Shown here piece by piece: positions 7,526 through 15,820 of a DNA stretch of 64,000 nt. Below the pieces are notes generated by a model. It was not told the DNA's origin. It saw only the letters and a list, made by a program, of their open reading frames with translations, and searched no databases. This stretch comes from Lachnospiraceae bacterium (GTDB lineage: Bacteria > Bacillota > Clostridia > Lachnospirales > Lachnospiraceae), in the NCBI GenBank assembly GCA_017552715.1, contig JAFZOW010000035.1, forward strand, positions 62,001-126,000, written 5' to 3'. Both the position numbers and the translations under genes were made by a program. Numbering within the stretch: position 1 is the stretch's first letter; each line of letters starts with the position of its first letter.

Positions 7526-10006
7526 CTATTTCACTTCCGGACGGAGCGCACCGACCTTCTCCTCAGGTCCGGGCGCGCTGTCAAGCAGACGTTCACATTC
7601 AAAGACATACCAGCGCGCGATCTCGTCTCCCGGATTGCGCTTCAGTATATCGGAAAAAGCATTTCTCGCGATGTAGAAGTCCCTGCGGTACAGAAGGTTC
7701 AGGGCTTCGTTGAAGCGTTCGCGGTCGGCAAGTCTCGCCTGACGTTCCCGCTTCGGGCAGGCATCCAGCATCTCGTAGAAATGCAGCTCCCTGCCGGTAC
7801 TGTTGATCACTGTATAGCCGATATAACGCAGGTCATAATCCCCGCCTTCACGCTCGTGCACTTCCTTGGTGATCACGGCGTAGAGACGCTGTTCGCGGAA
7901 CCACTCGGCCAGCAGGGACAGTTCCCTGGTCTCGGGAGCCAGCAGGAAAGGAAGGCTCTGCTCGCTGTTACCTGCGATGCCGTAGGTAAAGCTCCCGAAA
8001 TAGAGCAGCATGCACATATCGCCGATCTTCTTACGCAGGTCCTGCACTCTGGCCAGGAAATCCACTGCAAATTCCTGGGTATTGTATGCATCATCCAGGA
8101 AGAGCAGCTCCGTTACCGCCTGGCCTTCGCTCTGGCCTACGATGATACCTTCTTTATCCTTGTTTTCGGCCATGAAGTTCAGCAGCTGATCCAGCTGGCC
8201 GACTCTCTGCTCCGCATCCTCGCCACGGGTACCGGCCGCAAATGCCAGGGTACCGGCCAGTACGGAGGCATCTCCGCTCTTCACCTCAAAGATAGAGGCT
8301 CTGTGCAGGATCTTCTCGATATTTCGCGGAGCAAAGCGGTAATAGGCTTCGTACACACGGAAACGGTGATAATCGATCTGCTCGATACGCTTGTCGATCT
8401 CGCCTAAGCTGTTCCACATGCTGTCCAGGTCATGCCCGGCCACATGGGTCTTTTTCTTTTTGCTCTTATCGTAATTGAGGGTTCCCCGAAGTGCCACTTC
8501 ACGCAGGGCTGCCTCAAATCGCCGCAGGTCTCTTGCCTGCAGCCAGATCACCAGGAAGAGCAGGGCACTGCCTACCACAAAGATCAGGAGCAGGTTCCGG
8601 AGGAGCTGCATGGTATCGGTACGTCCGCTGCCCGAGAAGGTCTCGTTGATGATGGCTACCAGGGCATAGCGGCTGCGGGAACCGTTCTGTAAAAGCCCTT
8701 TGGCCGAAAAGCCGTGTCCTACGATACCCAGTTCGTATTTCCGCCCGGCGGAACCTTCACGCAGGTCCTTCCAGATATCGCTGGTGCCGTAAAGCTCGGA
8801 AGCTCTCTCCGCACTCTTTCCGCTGGCACTTAATACGATCTCGCTGTCGGCGGTACGGATCAGGAGTACGTCATAAAATACATCCCTGTTCCCGTCCTGC
8901 TTCACGAAGCTGCTGAGTCTTCCCTGCGCCCCGCGGTAAGCGGTGCTGTCGTACCATTTATCACTCTCGCTTCCGGAAGCCCAGCGGTCGATCTCGCCAA
9001 GCTCCTGGGAAAGATAACTCAGACCGTTATCGGCATAATCCTCTCTCGCGCGCTGCTGCAGCTCTTTGGTCTGCTGCGCATAGGCAACAAAGAATACGAA
9101 GAGCATTGCCGCGAAGATCACCTCCACCAGAAGGCCGGTATAGACCAGACGTCTGCGGTTGGCAAAAGCCATGAAGCAGAGGATCAGGAATACCAGGATC
9201 AGCGCCGTACCCGCTACCCAGTAGATGGCAAGCGTTGTGGAAAGCCGCAGGTTCTGCCCAAAGCTTAAATGTATATCCTGGATGGCCGACTTCATCTTTG
9301 CCGAATGTACGAAATAGCCGTTGGGCATATCGCTGTCATTACGGGTATAAAAGATCCCTTCATGATAGGCCGCATCCACAAAGAAACGTCCCTTTACACT
9401 GTTCTTGAACATGATGCTGTCGGCCAGCAGGGGATCGGGCTCTTCATAGAACTCACCGTTGGCTTCGGTCTCTTTCTTCTCTTCCTGCTGTTCATCCCCG
9501 GCCGTCATACGTTCTTCAAGATTCACTTCATATACTTCAGCCGTTTTTCCGTCTTCACTGATAGCGGAAATATACAGATTTCCGTTCTCAACGGAAAGGC
9601 TTTTGGCCTGTGCTCCGGCATGAAGCTCGAAAGCTGCGGAAGTGCCTGTGGGAAGCAGTTCATCCGTAAACTGGCGGATACGGTAGCTGCGGTGAGTCCC
9701 CTCCGGATCCATGCGGAGTTCGTTCTCCATCAGCACATAGATATCATCGCCGTCATTGGCAAGATCTACACCCCGCATCTCGGAAGACACATAGACGTGG
9801 TTCACTTTCCCGTCTTCCTCAAGGGAGAAGAAACGGAACTCTTCCCTGCCTCCGTCGATGTAATAGAAGGTTCCCTCATGCTCTATCCCGCTTCCGAAAG
9901 CGTCGCAGGAGGGCTGCTGTCCCATACGGCTCAAGGTCAGCGTAAAAGCGCAGCCGGAAAGGATCAAAAACAGTATGCAGATTAATACAGCTGATTTTTT
10001 ATACAT
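7526..10006 (-). CDS. Membrane sensor with degenerate class III nucleotide-cyclase domain
   Basis: An 826-residue protein. The N-terminus has a perfect lipobox (LSGC, Cys19). A beta-propeller-like extracellular part spans about 30-250. Two transmembrane helices lie at about 258-282 and 288-310, an extracytoplasmic sensor region at 311-468, a third helix at 471-490 and a HAMP-like linker at 490-545. From 550 the sequence follows bacterial class III adenylate cyclases: YYRFAPRNIEKIL, then SIFEVKSGD, then LAFAAGT where active enzymes have LFSDIRGFT. The metal-binding Asp is absent, so it is probably catalytically dead. The tail (NPGDEIARWYVFECERLL) matches the TPR-like end found after such cyclases. 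It may act as a receptor or scaffold for the surrounding operon. The ATG at 10006 is taken as the start. Confidence 0.7.
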   Translation of the reverse strand: MYKKSAVLICILFLILSGCAFTLTLSRMGQQPSCDAFGSGIEHEGTFYYIDGGREEFRFFSLEEDGKVNHVYVSSEMRGVDLANDGDDIYVLMENELRMDPEGTHRSYRIRQFTDELLPTGTSAAFELHAGAQAKSLSVENGNLYISAISEDGKTAEVYEVNLEERMTAGDEQQEEKKETEANGEFYEEPDPLLADSIMFKNSVKGRFFVDAAYHEGIFYTRNDSDMPNGYFVHSAKMKSAIQDIHLSFGQNLRLSTTLAIYWVAGTALILVFLILCFMAFANRRRLVYTGLLVEVIFAAMLFVFFVAYAQQTKELQQRAREDYADNGLSYLSQELGEIDRWASGSESDKWYDSTAYRGAQGRLSSFVKQDGNRDVFYDVLLIRTADSEIVLSASGKSAERASELYGTSDIWKDLREGSAGRKYELGIVGHGFSAKGLLQNGSRSRYALVAIINETFSGSGRTDTMQLLRNLLLIFVVGSALLFLVIWLQARDLRRFEAALREVALRGTLNYDKSKKKKTHVAGHDLDSMWNSLGEIDKRIEQIDYHRFRVYEAYYRFAPRNIEKILHRASIFEVKSGDASVLAGTLAFAAGTRGEDAEQRVGQLDQLLNFMAENKDKEGIIVGQSEGQAVTELLFLDDAYNTQEFAVDFLARVQDLRKKIGDMCMLLYFGSFTYGIAGNSEQSLPFLLAPETRELSLLAEWFREQRLYAVITKEVHEREGGDYDLRYIGYTVINSTGRELHFYEMLDACPKRERQARLADRERFNEALNLLYRRDFYIARNAFSDILKRNPGDEIARWYVFECERLLDSAPGPEEKVGALRPEVK

Positions 10007-10023
10007 CGCAGTTCATCCTTATC

Positions 10024-10860
10024 TTATTGCAGAAGGGATTCCGTTCCGATCCGCTTGAAGTTGTTTACAAAGAGCCTGAGCCAGGGGATATCTCCCATTA
10101 CCAGGTTGGAAAGCAAAAGCGCCAGTGCAATGATCACCAGGAACAGGCTCAGCCAGAAGAGTATCCCCAGGAAGGTGTCCGAGCGGGCGGCCAGCCAGCG
10201 GCGTATCCTTCCGAAAAGTCCCGTCTTCGACTTGGGCACTGCGGCGATACGCACATCCCGGTACAGCTCGGTGAACTTGTTATAGCTCTGGTTCGCGATC
10301 TTTTTCTCCAGAAGGATGTAGCTGTCCGCCTTCTGGGTAGCCTTACTCTCCAGCAGGGAGGCCAGGATACGGGCACAGGCGGTAACACATTCCTTTTCCC
10401 GAAGCTTCGGATCCAGTTCCCGGATGTCTACATCATAACTTAAGTAGATGGAGTCATCCCGGCTCAAGTTCAGTCTCTTCTGTTTCAGTACCAGATAGAG
10501 GAAGGGCCAGGGCAGACCGCTGGTCATGCAGGCCAGGATCACATTGATGCAGATATCCTCACAGCGTTCCAGAGGCATCACATCGCCCATATAAAATTCT
10601 GAAAGTGCGCGCTCCTTACGATAGGGAAGCACAAAAAGGTATGCCCCCTCCGCAGAAAAACTGTCTATCAGCACCGTTTCCTTTTCCTTTTCGAAAACAG
10701 TGATCAGCCGCCGTACACTCTCGTGATCCGTTATCTTCAGTACCGTATAAAGTGTGGCACCGTCCACATTCAGATCACGGCAGATCAGACAGTCGCAGGC
10801 AGGCGAACGGTAGATACAGCCTACCTCCTCAAGCTTAAGCTTTGCCGACTCAAAGATCAT
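10024..10860 (-). CDS. Tail-anchored protein of the CIS operon, possible pseudokinase-like fold
   Basis: A 278-residue protein: a soluble part of about 225 residues followed by one strong hydrophobic segment at about 233-255 (LGILFWLSLFLVIIALALLLS) and a short tail. The soluble part has features faintly like a protein kinase (TLYTVLKI as a possible strand with Lys; PWPFLYLVLKQKRLNLSRDDSIYL where the catalytic loop would be) but lacks HRD and DFG motifs. It could therefore be a pseudokinase-like fold of the EssB kind; this is weak inference. It overlaps the preceding gene by 4 bp (ATGA) and lies 17 bp before the cyclase-like sensor gene, so it is firmly part of the operon. Function unknown. 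Confidence 0.5.
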   Translation of the reverse strand: MIFESAKLKLEEVGCIYRSPACDCLICRDLNVDGATLYTVLKITDHESVRRLITVFEKEKETVLIDSFSAEGAYLFVLPYRKERALSEFYMGDVMPLERCEDICINVILACMTSGLPWPFLYLVLKQKRLNLSRDDSIYLSYDVDIRELDPKLREKECVTACARILASLLESKATQKADSYILLEKKIANQSYNKFTELYRDVRIAAVPKSKTGLFGRIRRWLAARSDTFLGILFWLSLFLVIIALALLLSNLVMGDIPWLRLFVNNFKRIGTESLLQ

Positions 10861-12695
10861 TTCAACCTGCTCTCTTTATCCAGCGCCGCCGAATCCGCAG
10901 CGGCTTCCTCCAGATGCTCTTTCCGTTTAACGATGGCATATGCATAGGTGCAGATCACCGGCATATCCGTGCAATAGATGTGGATCTCGTATACACCCTC
11001 CTTGCCCGGAGCCGTATAGATACCGTCCGCACTGATCTCGCCGCTGCCCGGAGCCGTCAGCTCGTAGGTGATGCTGCAGGCCTTCATATTGTTGAACTGC
11101 ACACCGAAGAAGTGGCTCTCCTTGGTGCCCATGGTCACGGTAGGGGTCTCGGCAGAAATGCTGCGATCGTAGAAATCCTCCAGCATCTCCAGATCGTTTC
11201 CGGTAGGGAAGCGCATGGCCACCCAGCGGAAGCTCAGTACCAGATGATCCACCGGGCCGAGGATACGGGCTGCTACTACGAAGCTGCCCTTGTCGTTCAG
11301 CACACGTACAGCCGTCTCCAGCTGCAGCATATCATCGCTGTGTCCCGCAAAGAGTTCGGGATTGCCGTAGATCGTGCTCTTGGCGCTTCCTCCCAGGGTA
11401 CGGTCTTCCGAGATATATTCATATCCTACATCCACATGTACGTTGCCCTTGCCCAGACCGTGGGCGATCTCACCGGAATAACGGATATCCCCGGGCTTCA
11501 CATTTCTTCCCAGAGGGATCTCCAGCACACCGGTAGCGATCTCGGGAATCTCGCCTTCAGCCGCACGCTGTGCATAATCTCCCACAGGCGCTGCGCCGGA
11601 TGCAGGTGTTCCGTTCAGATCCACGCTCTTATTGAAATACTCCAGATAATGACTGCGCAGAAGCTCCTGAGCCGGGGCTGCGATATGCTTACGGCGTCCG
11701 CTTTCCTGCACCTCTTCGATCAGGTAGCTGGAGTCGGTACGGGCGATCTTGATATCCGCCAGACGGATCAGGTTCTTTTCGCCGCCCATGCCGCGCATTT
11801 CCAGGTTCATACGGCCGATCTCGTCATTCACCAGCTCCAGGGGAGAATCCTTGGTGAGGCGGATCTTCTGGGTAAAGCTCTGGCTGGTGCTGACGGCGGC
11901 ATCATTTTCAAATGCCTGAAGGGAGCCGCTCTTTAAGATGATGTTGGTCTCGTTAGCAGGCACATCCTGTACGCGGATCCAGTAATCTCTTCTCCATACC
12001 TCGCCCTGGCTAAGATGCAGATCCTCGGCCGAGACCTCCAGTTCCTGTTTCCCGTCGGGTGTAGCGAACACGGGAAGCTCCAGGATACCGCGGGTGGAAA
12101 GCCGCACATCTTCGTCCGAGATCTTCTTGACGGAAAGCACGATACGTACATTCCGGTCCTTACTCATGATGGCGGGAATGATCAGCTCTGCCAGGTAATT
12201 TGTGGTCTTGAAAAGGGTCTCACGGAGCAGGAATTCGGTCTGCAGTTCGTAATCCTTTACCTTGGCTTTCTTCTCGGTCAGGAAAAGCTCGTAGCCCTCG
12301 CTGATACGGTTGAATTCGTATTCCTTGTCTGTATCCTTATGGCTTACGGAGTAAACCGTGTGCACCGGCTCCTCCTTGAAGCGCACACAAAGGGTGGCCA
12401 TATCTCCTTTAATACTGTCGAAGCCCTCCACGGCAGACAGCTTTCGTACCACTGAGGAATCCACCACGATCTCGCGGCCCGTTCCGTCGATGGCCACACC
12501 GCTCTCTACCAGTATGGATAAGTCATCCAGGGAAAAGACACCCAGACCGCAGACAATGCCGGCACCATACATCAGGCTGTTCATGAAACGGCTTTTGTTG
12601 ATGTAGTAGTCCTGCTCTGCCTGGAAATCGGCTGTGGTAAGCATCTTCCCGGGGTAGTAGCGGTTCCTCTCAAAAGGATACAGTTGATTGTTCAT
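10857..12695 (-). CDS. CIS-associated protein with YPGK/DF/EQ N-terminal signature
   Basis: A 612-residue cytoplasmic-type protein. It opens with RNRYYPGKMLTTADFQAEQ and then GAGIVCGLGV. That combination (R-x-Y-x-G-K-x-L-T-x-x-D-F-x-x-E-Q, then G-x-G-x-V-C-G-L) is a signature I know from uncharacterised proteins encoded beside extracellular contractile injection system genes in many phyla. Residues 60-190 are beta-rich. The end (APGSGEISADGIYTAPGKEG, then IYCTDMPVICTYAYAIV) reads as a bacterial Ig-like domain with the typical G-x-Y-T-A-P phrase. It is the first gene after the LytTR regulator, 46 bp downstream of it, and overlaps the next gene by 4 bp. A baseplate or cargo-related role is possible but unproven. 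Confidence 0.65.
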   Translation of the reverse strand: MNNQLYPFERNRYYPGKMLTTADFQAEQDYYINKSRFMNSLMYGAGIVCGLGVFSLDDLSILVESGVAIDGTGREIVVDSSVVRKLSAVEGFDSIKGDMATLCVRFKEEPVHTVYSVSHKDTDKEYEFNRISEGYELFLTEKKAKVKDYELQTEFLLRETLFKTTNYLAELIIPAIMSKDRNVRIVLSVKKISDEDVRLSTRGILELPVFATPDGKQELEVSAEDLHLSQGEVWRRDYWIRVQDVPANETNIILKSGSLQAFENDAAVSTSQSFTQKIRLTKDSPLELVNDEIGRMNLEMRGMGGEKNLIRLADIKIARTDSSYLIEEVQESGRRKHIAAPAQELLRSHYLEYFNKSVDLNGTPASGAAPVGDYAQRAAEGEIPEIATGVLEIPLGRNVKPGDIRYSGEIAHGLGKGNVHVDVGYEYISEDRTLGGSAKSTIYGNPELFAGHSDDMLQLETAVRVLNDKGSFVVAARILGPVDHLVLSFRWVAMRFPTGNDLEMLEDFYDRSISAETPTVTMGTKESHFFGVQFNNMKACSITYELTAPGSGEISADGIYTAPGKEGVYEIHIYCTDMPVICTYAYAIVKRKEHLEEAAADSAALDKESRLK

Positions 12696-12741
12696 GCTCT
12701 TGCTCCTTCCTTATATGGGTTCAGGTTTGATCCTTATAATT

Positions 12742-13443
12742 TTACACTTTTAAAGACATATATTTTGTATATTCGGCCACCAGTTCATCCTTTTTCGCCC
12801 GGCTCATGGTCACATGACTGCCGTCCGAAATGTAGATCGTATCCCCCTTGATCCGGATGATATGATCCATGCGGACGCTCAGGCCTCTTTTCACGTTCAG
12901 AAAACCCTCGTTGAACTTTTCCGCAACTTCCGTAAAGCTCATATGGATACGCTGGACCGAGCCGTCCCGGCTGACGATACGGGTATAATGACGCTCGCTT
13001 TCGATCTTCACCACATTTTCGGGCGAGAAAACAAGAAATTCATTTCCGCATTTCAGCAGCACCTGACTGCCGCGGCCCTCTCTTTCTTCCACATGGGCCC
13101 GGGCAAAGGCCCGCACGATATCCAGTTCTGTATAGGGTTTGAGAAGATAGTCTACTGCACGTATACGAAAGGCATCTACAGCAAAATCCCGACTGCTGGT
13201 GCAGAATACCAGCTCTGTCCGGGGGGAACATTCCCGCAGCTTCCGGGCGATCTCCATGCCGTTTTCTTCCTTCAGATAGATATCCAGAAAGGCCAGATCG
13301 ATCATGGGTTCCTCTTCCGCCGCCGAAAGCAGGTCATAGCCGTTCTCAAAATACTCAATGACCAGATTCGGGCTCACATCCATGAGCGCGAAACCGATCT
13401 TGTTTGCATCTGTCCGGCTGTCATCGCATACCGCAATACGCAT
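12742..13443 (-). CDS. LytTR-family (AgrA-like) response regulator
   Basis: A 233-residue two-domain regulator. Residues 1-115 form a receiver domain with the acidic pair CDD, phospho-acceptor Asp54 (AFLDIYL), the Thr/Ser switch (FCTSS) and Lys in LLKPY. Residues 125-232 form a LytTR DNA-binding domain (IESERHYTRIV; LNVKRGLSVRMDHIIRI; VTMSRAKKDEL). The frame stays open further upstream, but MRIAVCDD is the standard start of the family, so I use the ATG at 13443, behind a modest GGGAAG site. No histidine kinase is encoded nearby. It lies just upstream of, and in line with, the injection-system-like operon, so it is the natural candidate to control it. Confidence 0.85.
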   Translation of the reverse strand: MRIAVCDDSRTDANKIGFALMDVSPNLVIEYFENGYDLLSAAEEEPMIDLAFLDIYLKEENGMEIARKLRECSPRTELVFCTSSRDFAVDAFRIRAVDYLLKPYTELDIVRAFARAHVEEREGRGSQVLLKCGNEFLVFSPENVVKIESERHYTRIVSRDGSVQRIHMSFTEVAEKFNEGFLNVKRGLSVRMDHIIRIKGDTIYISDGSHVTMSRAKKDELVAEYTKYMSLKV

Positions 13444-13500
13444 TTCTTCCCGCAAACCCTTTCTGTCCCGTTTCCGGAGCATCCTCTTTTGACGAGTCAC

Positions 13501-13535
13501 AGTTTAACATAAATCCATCTTATCTGTGTTAAACT
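13501..13535. promoter_or_regulatory. Perfect 9-bp inverted repeat upstream of the LytTR gene
   Basis: AGTTTAACA at 13501-13509 is matched exactly by TGTTAAACT at 13527-13535 across a 17-bp spacer, 58 bp upstream of the regulator start. The left arm with its flank reads ACAGTTTAA, close to a LytTR half-site (core GTT). An autoregulatory operator is a reasonable guess. No consensus promoter is certain in this stretch. Confidence 0.45.
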
Positions 13536-13578
13536 ATGCACGAAATACAGAAAAAAGTTCACGAAAAGCCCAAAACCC

Positions 13579-13800
13579 TCAGAGGTCCACACTTCCGCTG
13601 TATTTTTCGTTATTTGCCGTATAATAGGCCTTTCCGTCCTCGGGTTTTACGTAAAGTTTGATATTCTCAATACGCTTCTTGGACTTGGCCCGGCAGTCCT
13701 TTTTTGCCCTTTCCATAACCTGGGCCAGGTCATACTGGGTGCCGTCCACTTCCAGGAAGACGGCGGTCTCGCCGGTGTAGGCTGCGTTGGATTTTTCCAT
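13579..13800 (-). CDS. Small DUF6465-like protein
   Basis: A 73-residue protein (FLEVDGTQYDLAQVMERAKKD, then IENIKLYVKPEDGKAYYT) resembling the DUF6465 family of short, uncharacterised Lachnospiraceae proteins. The start is set at the ATG at 13800 because AGGAGG lies eight bases upstream. A longer frame runs up to 13887 but would pass through the structured repeat and has no better site. It sits between argS and the LytTR gene on the same strand. The family shows a Lys-rich helix between beta strands. Function unknown. Confidence 0.65.
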   Translation of the reverse strand: MEKSNAAYTGETAVFLEVDGTQYDLAQVMERAKKDCRAKSKKRIENIKLYVKPEDGKAYYTANNEKYSGSVDL

Positions 13801-13811
13801 AAGATAGTCCT

Positions 13812-14000
13812 CCTTCCTCATGTTTGTACTTTCTTTCAGATACAACGGAACGCTACGTGCTCCGCACTCCCGCGTTCCTGCAAACATTCGGAATACGCTG
13901 CGTTGCCCTTTCCGGGCAACTTGCTACTTCCTCATGTTTGGCGGCCTCCGGATTCATAAAGCCCTCCATGCAAGCATGTCGGCTTTATGAGCCCTGAGGC
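13812..14000. repeat. Structured intergenic repeat element
   Basis: This gene-free stretch holds nested inverted repeats and a flanking direct repeat. CTTCCTCATGTTTG occurs twice, at about 13813-13826 and 13928-13941. GGAACGC (13847-13853) pairs with GCGTTCC (13872-13878). GTTGCCC and GGGCAAC form a tight hairpin at 13902-13920. TCATAAAGCC (13954-13963) pairs exactly with GGCTTTATGA (13981-13990), extended outward by GCCTC (13944-13948) and GAGGC (13996-14000). It lies directly after argS and before the DUF6465-like gene. It looks like a small mobile or dispersed element, or a strongly folded RNA spacer. No U-tract follows the hairpins, so it is not a classic terminator. Confidence 0.55.
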
Positions 14001-14008
14001 CTGTTGTA

Positions 14009-15820
14009 TCACATTTTTTCCGGTGCTTCAAAGCCCAAAAGCCCTATGCATTCGCTCATCATCGCATGTACTGCTGCTATCAGGGCCAGATATCCCGCCT
14101 GCTTCTGCTTATCTTCCTCTGCCAGTATTCTTGTCTCATGGTAGAAGGAATTCATATCGTTGGCCATCTGGTACAGGAAGGCGCAGACTTTATGCGGTGC
14201 CCGCTCGCTGCAGGCTTCGGCGATCATACGCACAAATGCGGTCATATCCATGTAAAGTGCCTTCTGCGCAGCGTTCCCGGGAAGGGGCAGCTCCGCCGCC
14301 GGGGCGATGCCGGCTTCCTTCGCCTTGCGCAATATGGAAGAGATCCTTGCCATCGTGTAAAGGAGATAAGGCCCCGTATCCCCTTCGGAAGCCGTAAAGC
14401 GTTCCACATCGAAGATATAATCCTTGGAAGCCTGATTGGAAAGGTCTCCGTATTTCAGCGCGGCCAAAGCCGTCATCCTGGCAGTCTCCTTTGCCTCCTC
14501 CTCCGGAAGCGGCGTCTCCCCCTTGGCCTGTTCATTCTCCCGTATCCTATTATACATACGGTCTTCTATGTCACGGATCAGATACTGCAGCCTGGGGACC
14601 CCGCCGTCACGGGTCTTGAAGGGATGCCCATCCGCCCCGTTGATGGTACCGTTGCCGATGAACTCCAGCCCCGTGCTCTCCTTAGCGATGCCGCATTTCC
14701 TGGCGGCACGGAAGACCTGGGTAAAGTGCAGCTCCTGACGCTTGTCCGTGATATAGATGATATGATCCGGGGAAAGCTCCCGCTCCCGCCACAGGATCGT
14801 GGCGATATCGGTAGTCTGATAATTGGCCGAACCATCGCTCTTTAATATGATACAGGGAGGCAGCTCCTTTTTATCGCCTTCCTCCCGGATATCCACAACC
14901 AGGGCACCTTCGGAAATGACCGCATGCCCCTTTGCCTTCATGTCTTCCACCATGGCCGGGATCAGATCGTTCACATCGCTTTCGCCCATCCACAGATCAA
15001 AATCCACATTAAGCTTCCGGTAGTTCTCCTTCAGATCCGGTATGGAGATATCCACGATCTGTTTTAAGAGCGCGCGGTAGCCCCGGAGACCTTCCTGCAT
15101 CAGCCTGGTGTTTTCCAGCGCACGGGCATGGTAATCCTTCGCCTGCTCTGTCAGCTCACCGGCCTCATTCTTCTCCTTGCTCTTCGAGCTGGCCGTGGGG
15201 TAGATCTCTTCCAGCTCCGCCAGGGTAAAGGGCGGCTCCTTGGGATACTCCCCGTCAAAGTTTTCGTCAAAATAAGGCAGCTCCGGCTTTCTTTCTTTGA
15301 TCTCGGTGATGATGAGTCCCATGGGCATGCCCCAGTCGCCGAGATGCACATCGCCGATGACCTTGTGCCCCGCATAACGGGCTATGCGCTTGATGCTCTC
15401 GCCGATGATCGCGGGACGCAGATGCCCAACATGCAGCGGCTTGGCGATATTGGGCCCGCCGTAATCTATCACTATGGTCCGGGGATTTTCGGGAGCATCC
15501 ACACCGAAACGCTCTGCAGCCATCTGGGCGCGTACAAACTCCGCAAGATATTTCTCACTCACATTCAGATTCAGGAAACCGGGCATGACAGCTTCCACCG
15601 AGGAAAAAGTATCCGAAGCCTTCAGCTCCTCCGCCACCGCATTTGCGATGTCGATGGGCTTTTTTCCATATTTCTTCGCCCCTGCCATAGCTCCGTTACA
15701 CTGATATTCGCAAAGATCCGGGCGGTTGCTCACACCGACCTTACCCAACGCAGCATCAAAGCCCGCCTTTTCAAAGGCGGCTCCCGTCACTTCACTCAGC
15801 TGATCCAGAAATTGTTTCAT
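14009..15820 (-). CDS. argS: Arginyl-tRNA synthetase
   Basis: A 603-residue class I aminoacyl-tRNA synthetase that charges tRNA-Arg with arginine. Residues 1-85 are the ArgRS additive N-terminal domain. GGPNIAKPLHVGH at 121-133 is the HIGH-type ATP site in the form used by ArgRS. The Rossmann core carries SDGSANYQTTDIA and DKRQELHFTQVFRAARKCG, and the C-terminal anticodon-binding helical domain ends with MANDMNSFYHETRIL. The canonical KMSKS is absent, as in many ArgRS. The start is the ATG at 15820 with AGGAG eight bases upstream; a longer frame from 15847 lacks such a site. It overlaps the end of queH by 29 bp, so the two are probably co-transcribed. Confidence 0.96.
   Translation of the reverse strand: MKQFLDQLSEVTGAAFEKAGFDAALGKVGVSNRPDLCEYQCNGAMAGAKKYGKKPIDIANAVAEELKASDTFSSVEAVMPGFLNLNVSEKYLAEFVRAQMAAERFGVDAPENPRTIVIDYGGPNIAKPLHVGHLRPAIIGESIKRIARYAGHKVIGDVHLGDWGMPMGLIITEIKERKPELPYFDENFDGEYPKEPPFTLAELEEIYPTASSKSKEKNEAGELTEQAKDYHARALENTRLMQEGLRGYRALLKQIVDISIPDLKENYRKLNVDFDLWMGESDVNDLIPAMVEDMKAKGHAVISEGALVVDIREEGDKKELPPCIILKSDGSANYQTTDIATILWRERELSPDHIIYITDKRQELHFTQVFRAARKCGIAKESTGLEFIGNGTINGADGHPFKTRDGGVPRLQYLIRDIEDRMYNRIRENEQAKGETPLPEEEAKETARMTALAALKYGDLSNQASKDYIFDVERFTASEGDTGPYLLYTMARISSILRKAKEAGIAPAAELPLPGNAAQKALYMDMTAFVRMIAEACSERAPHKVCAFLYQMANDMNSFYHETRILAEEDKQKQAGYLALIAAVHAMMSECIGLLGFEAPEKM

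Noticed and set aside
13579-13887. A 102-residue version of the DUF6465-like protein.
   Set aside because: The first 29 codons fall in the structured repeat element, while AGGAGG lies at the right distance from the ATG at 13800.
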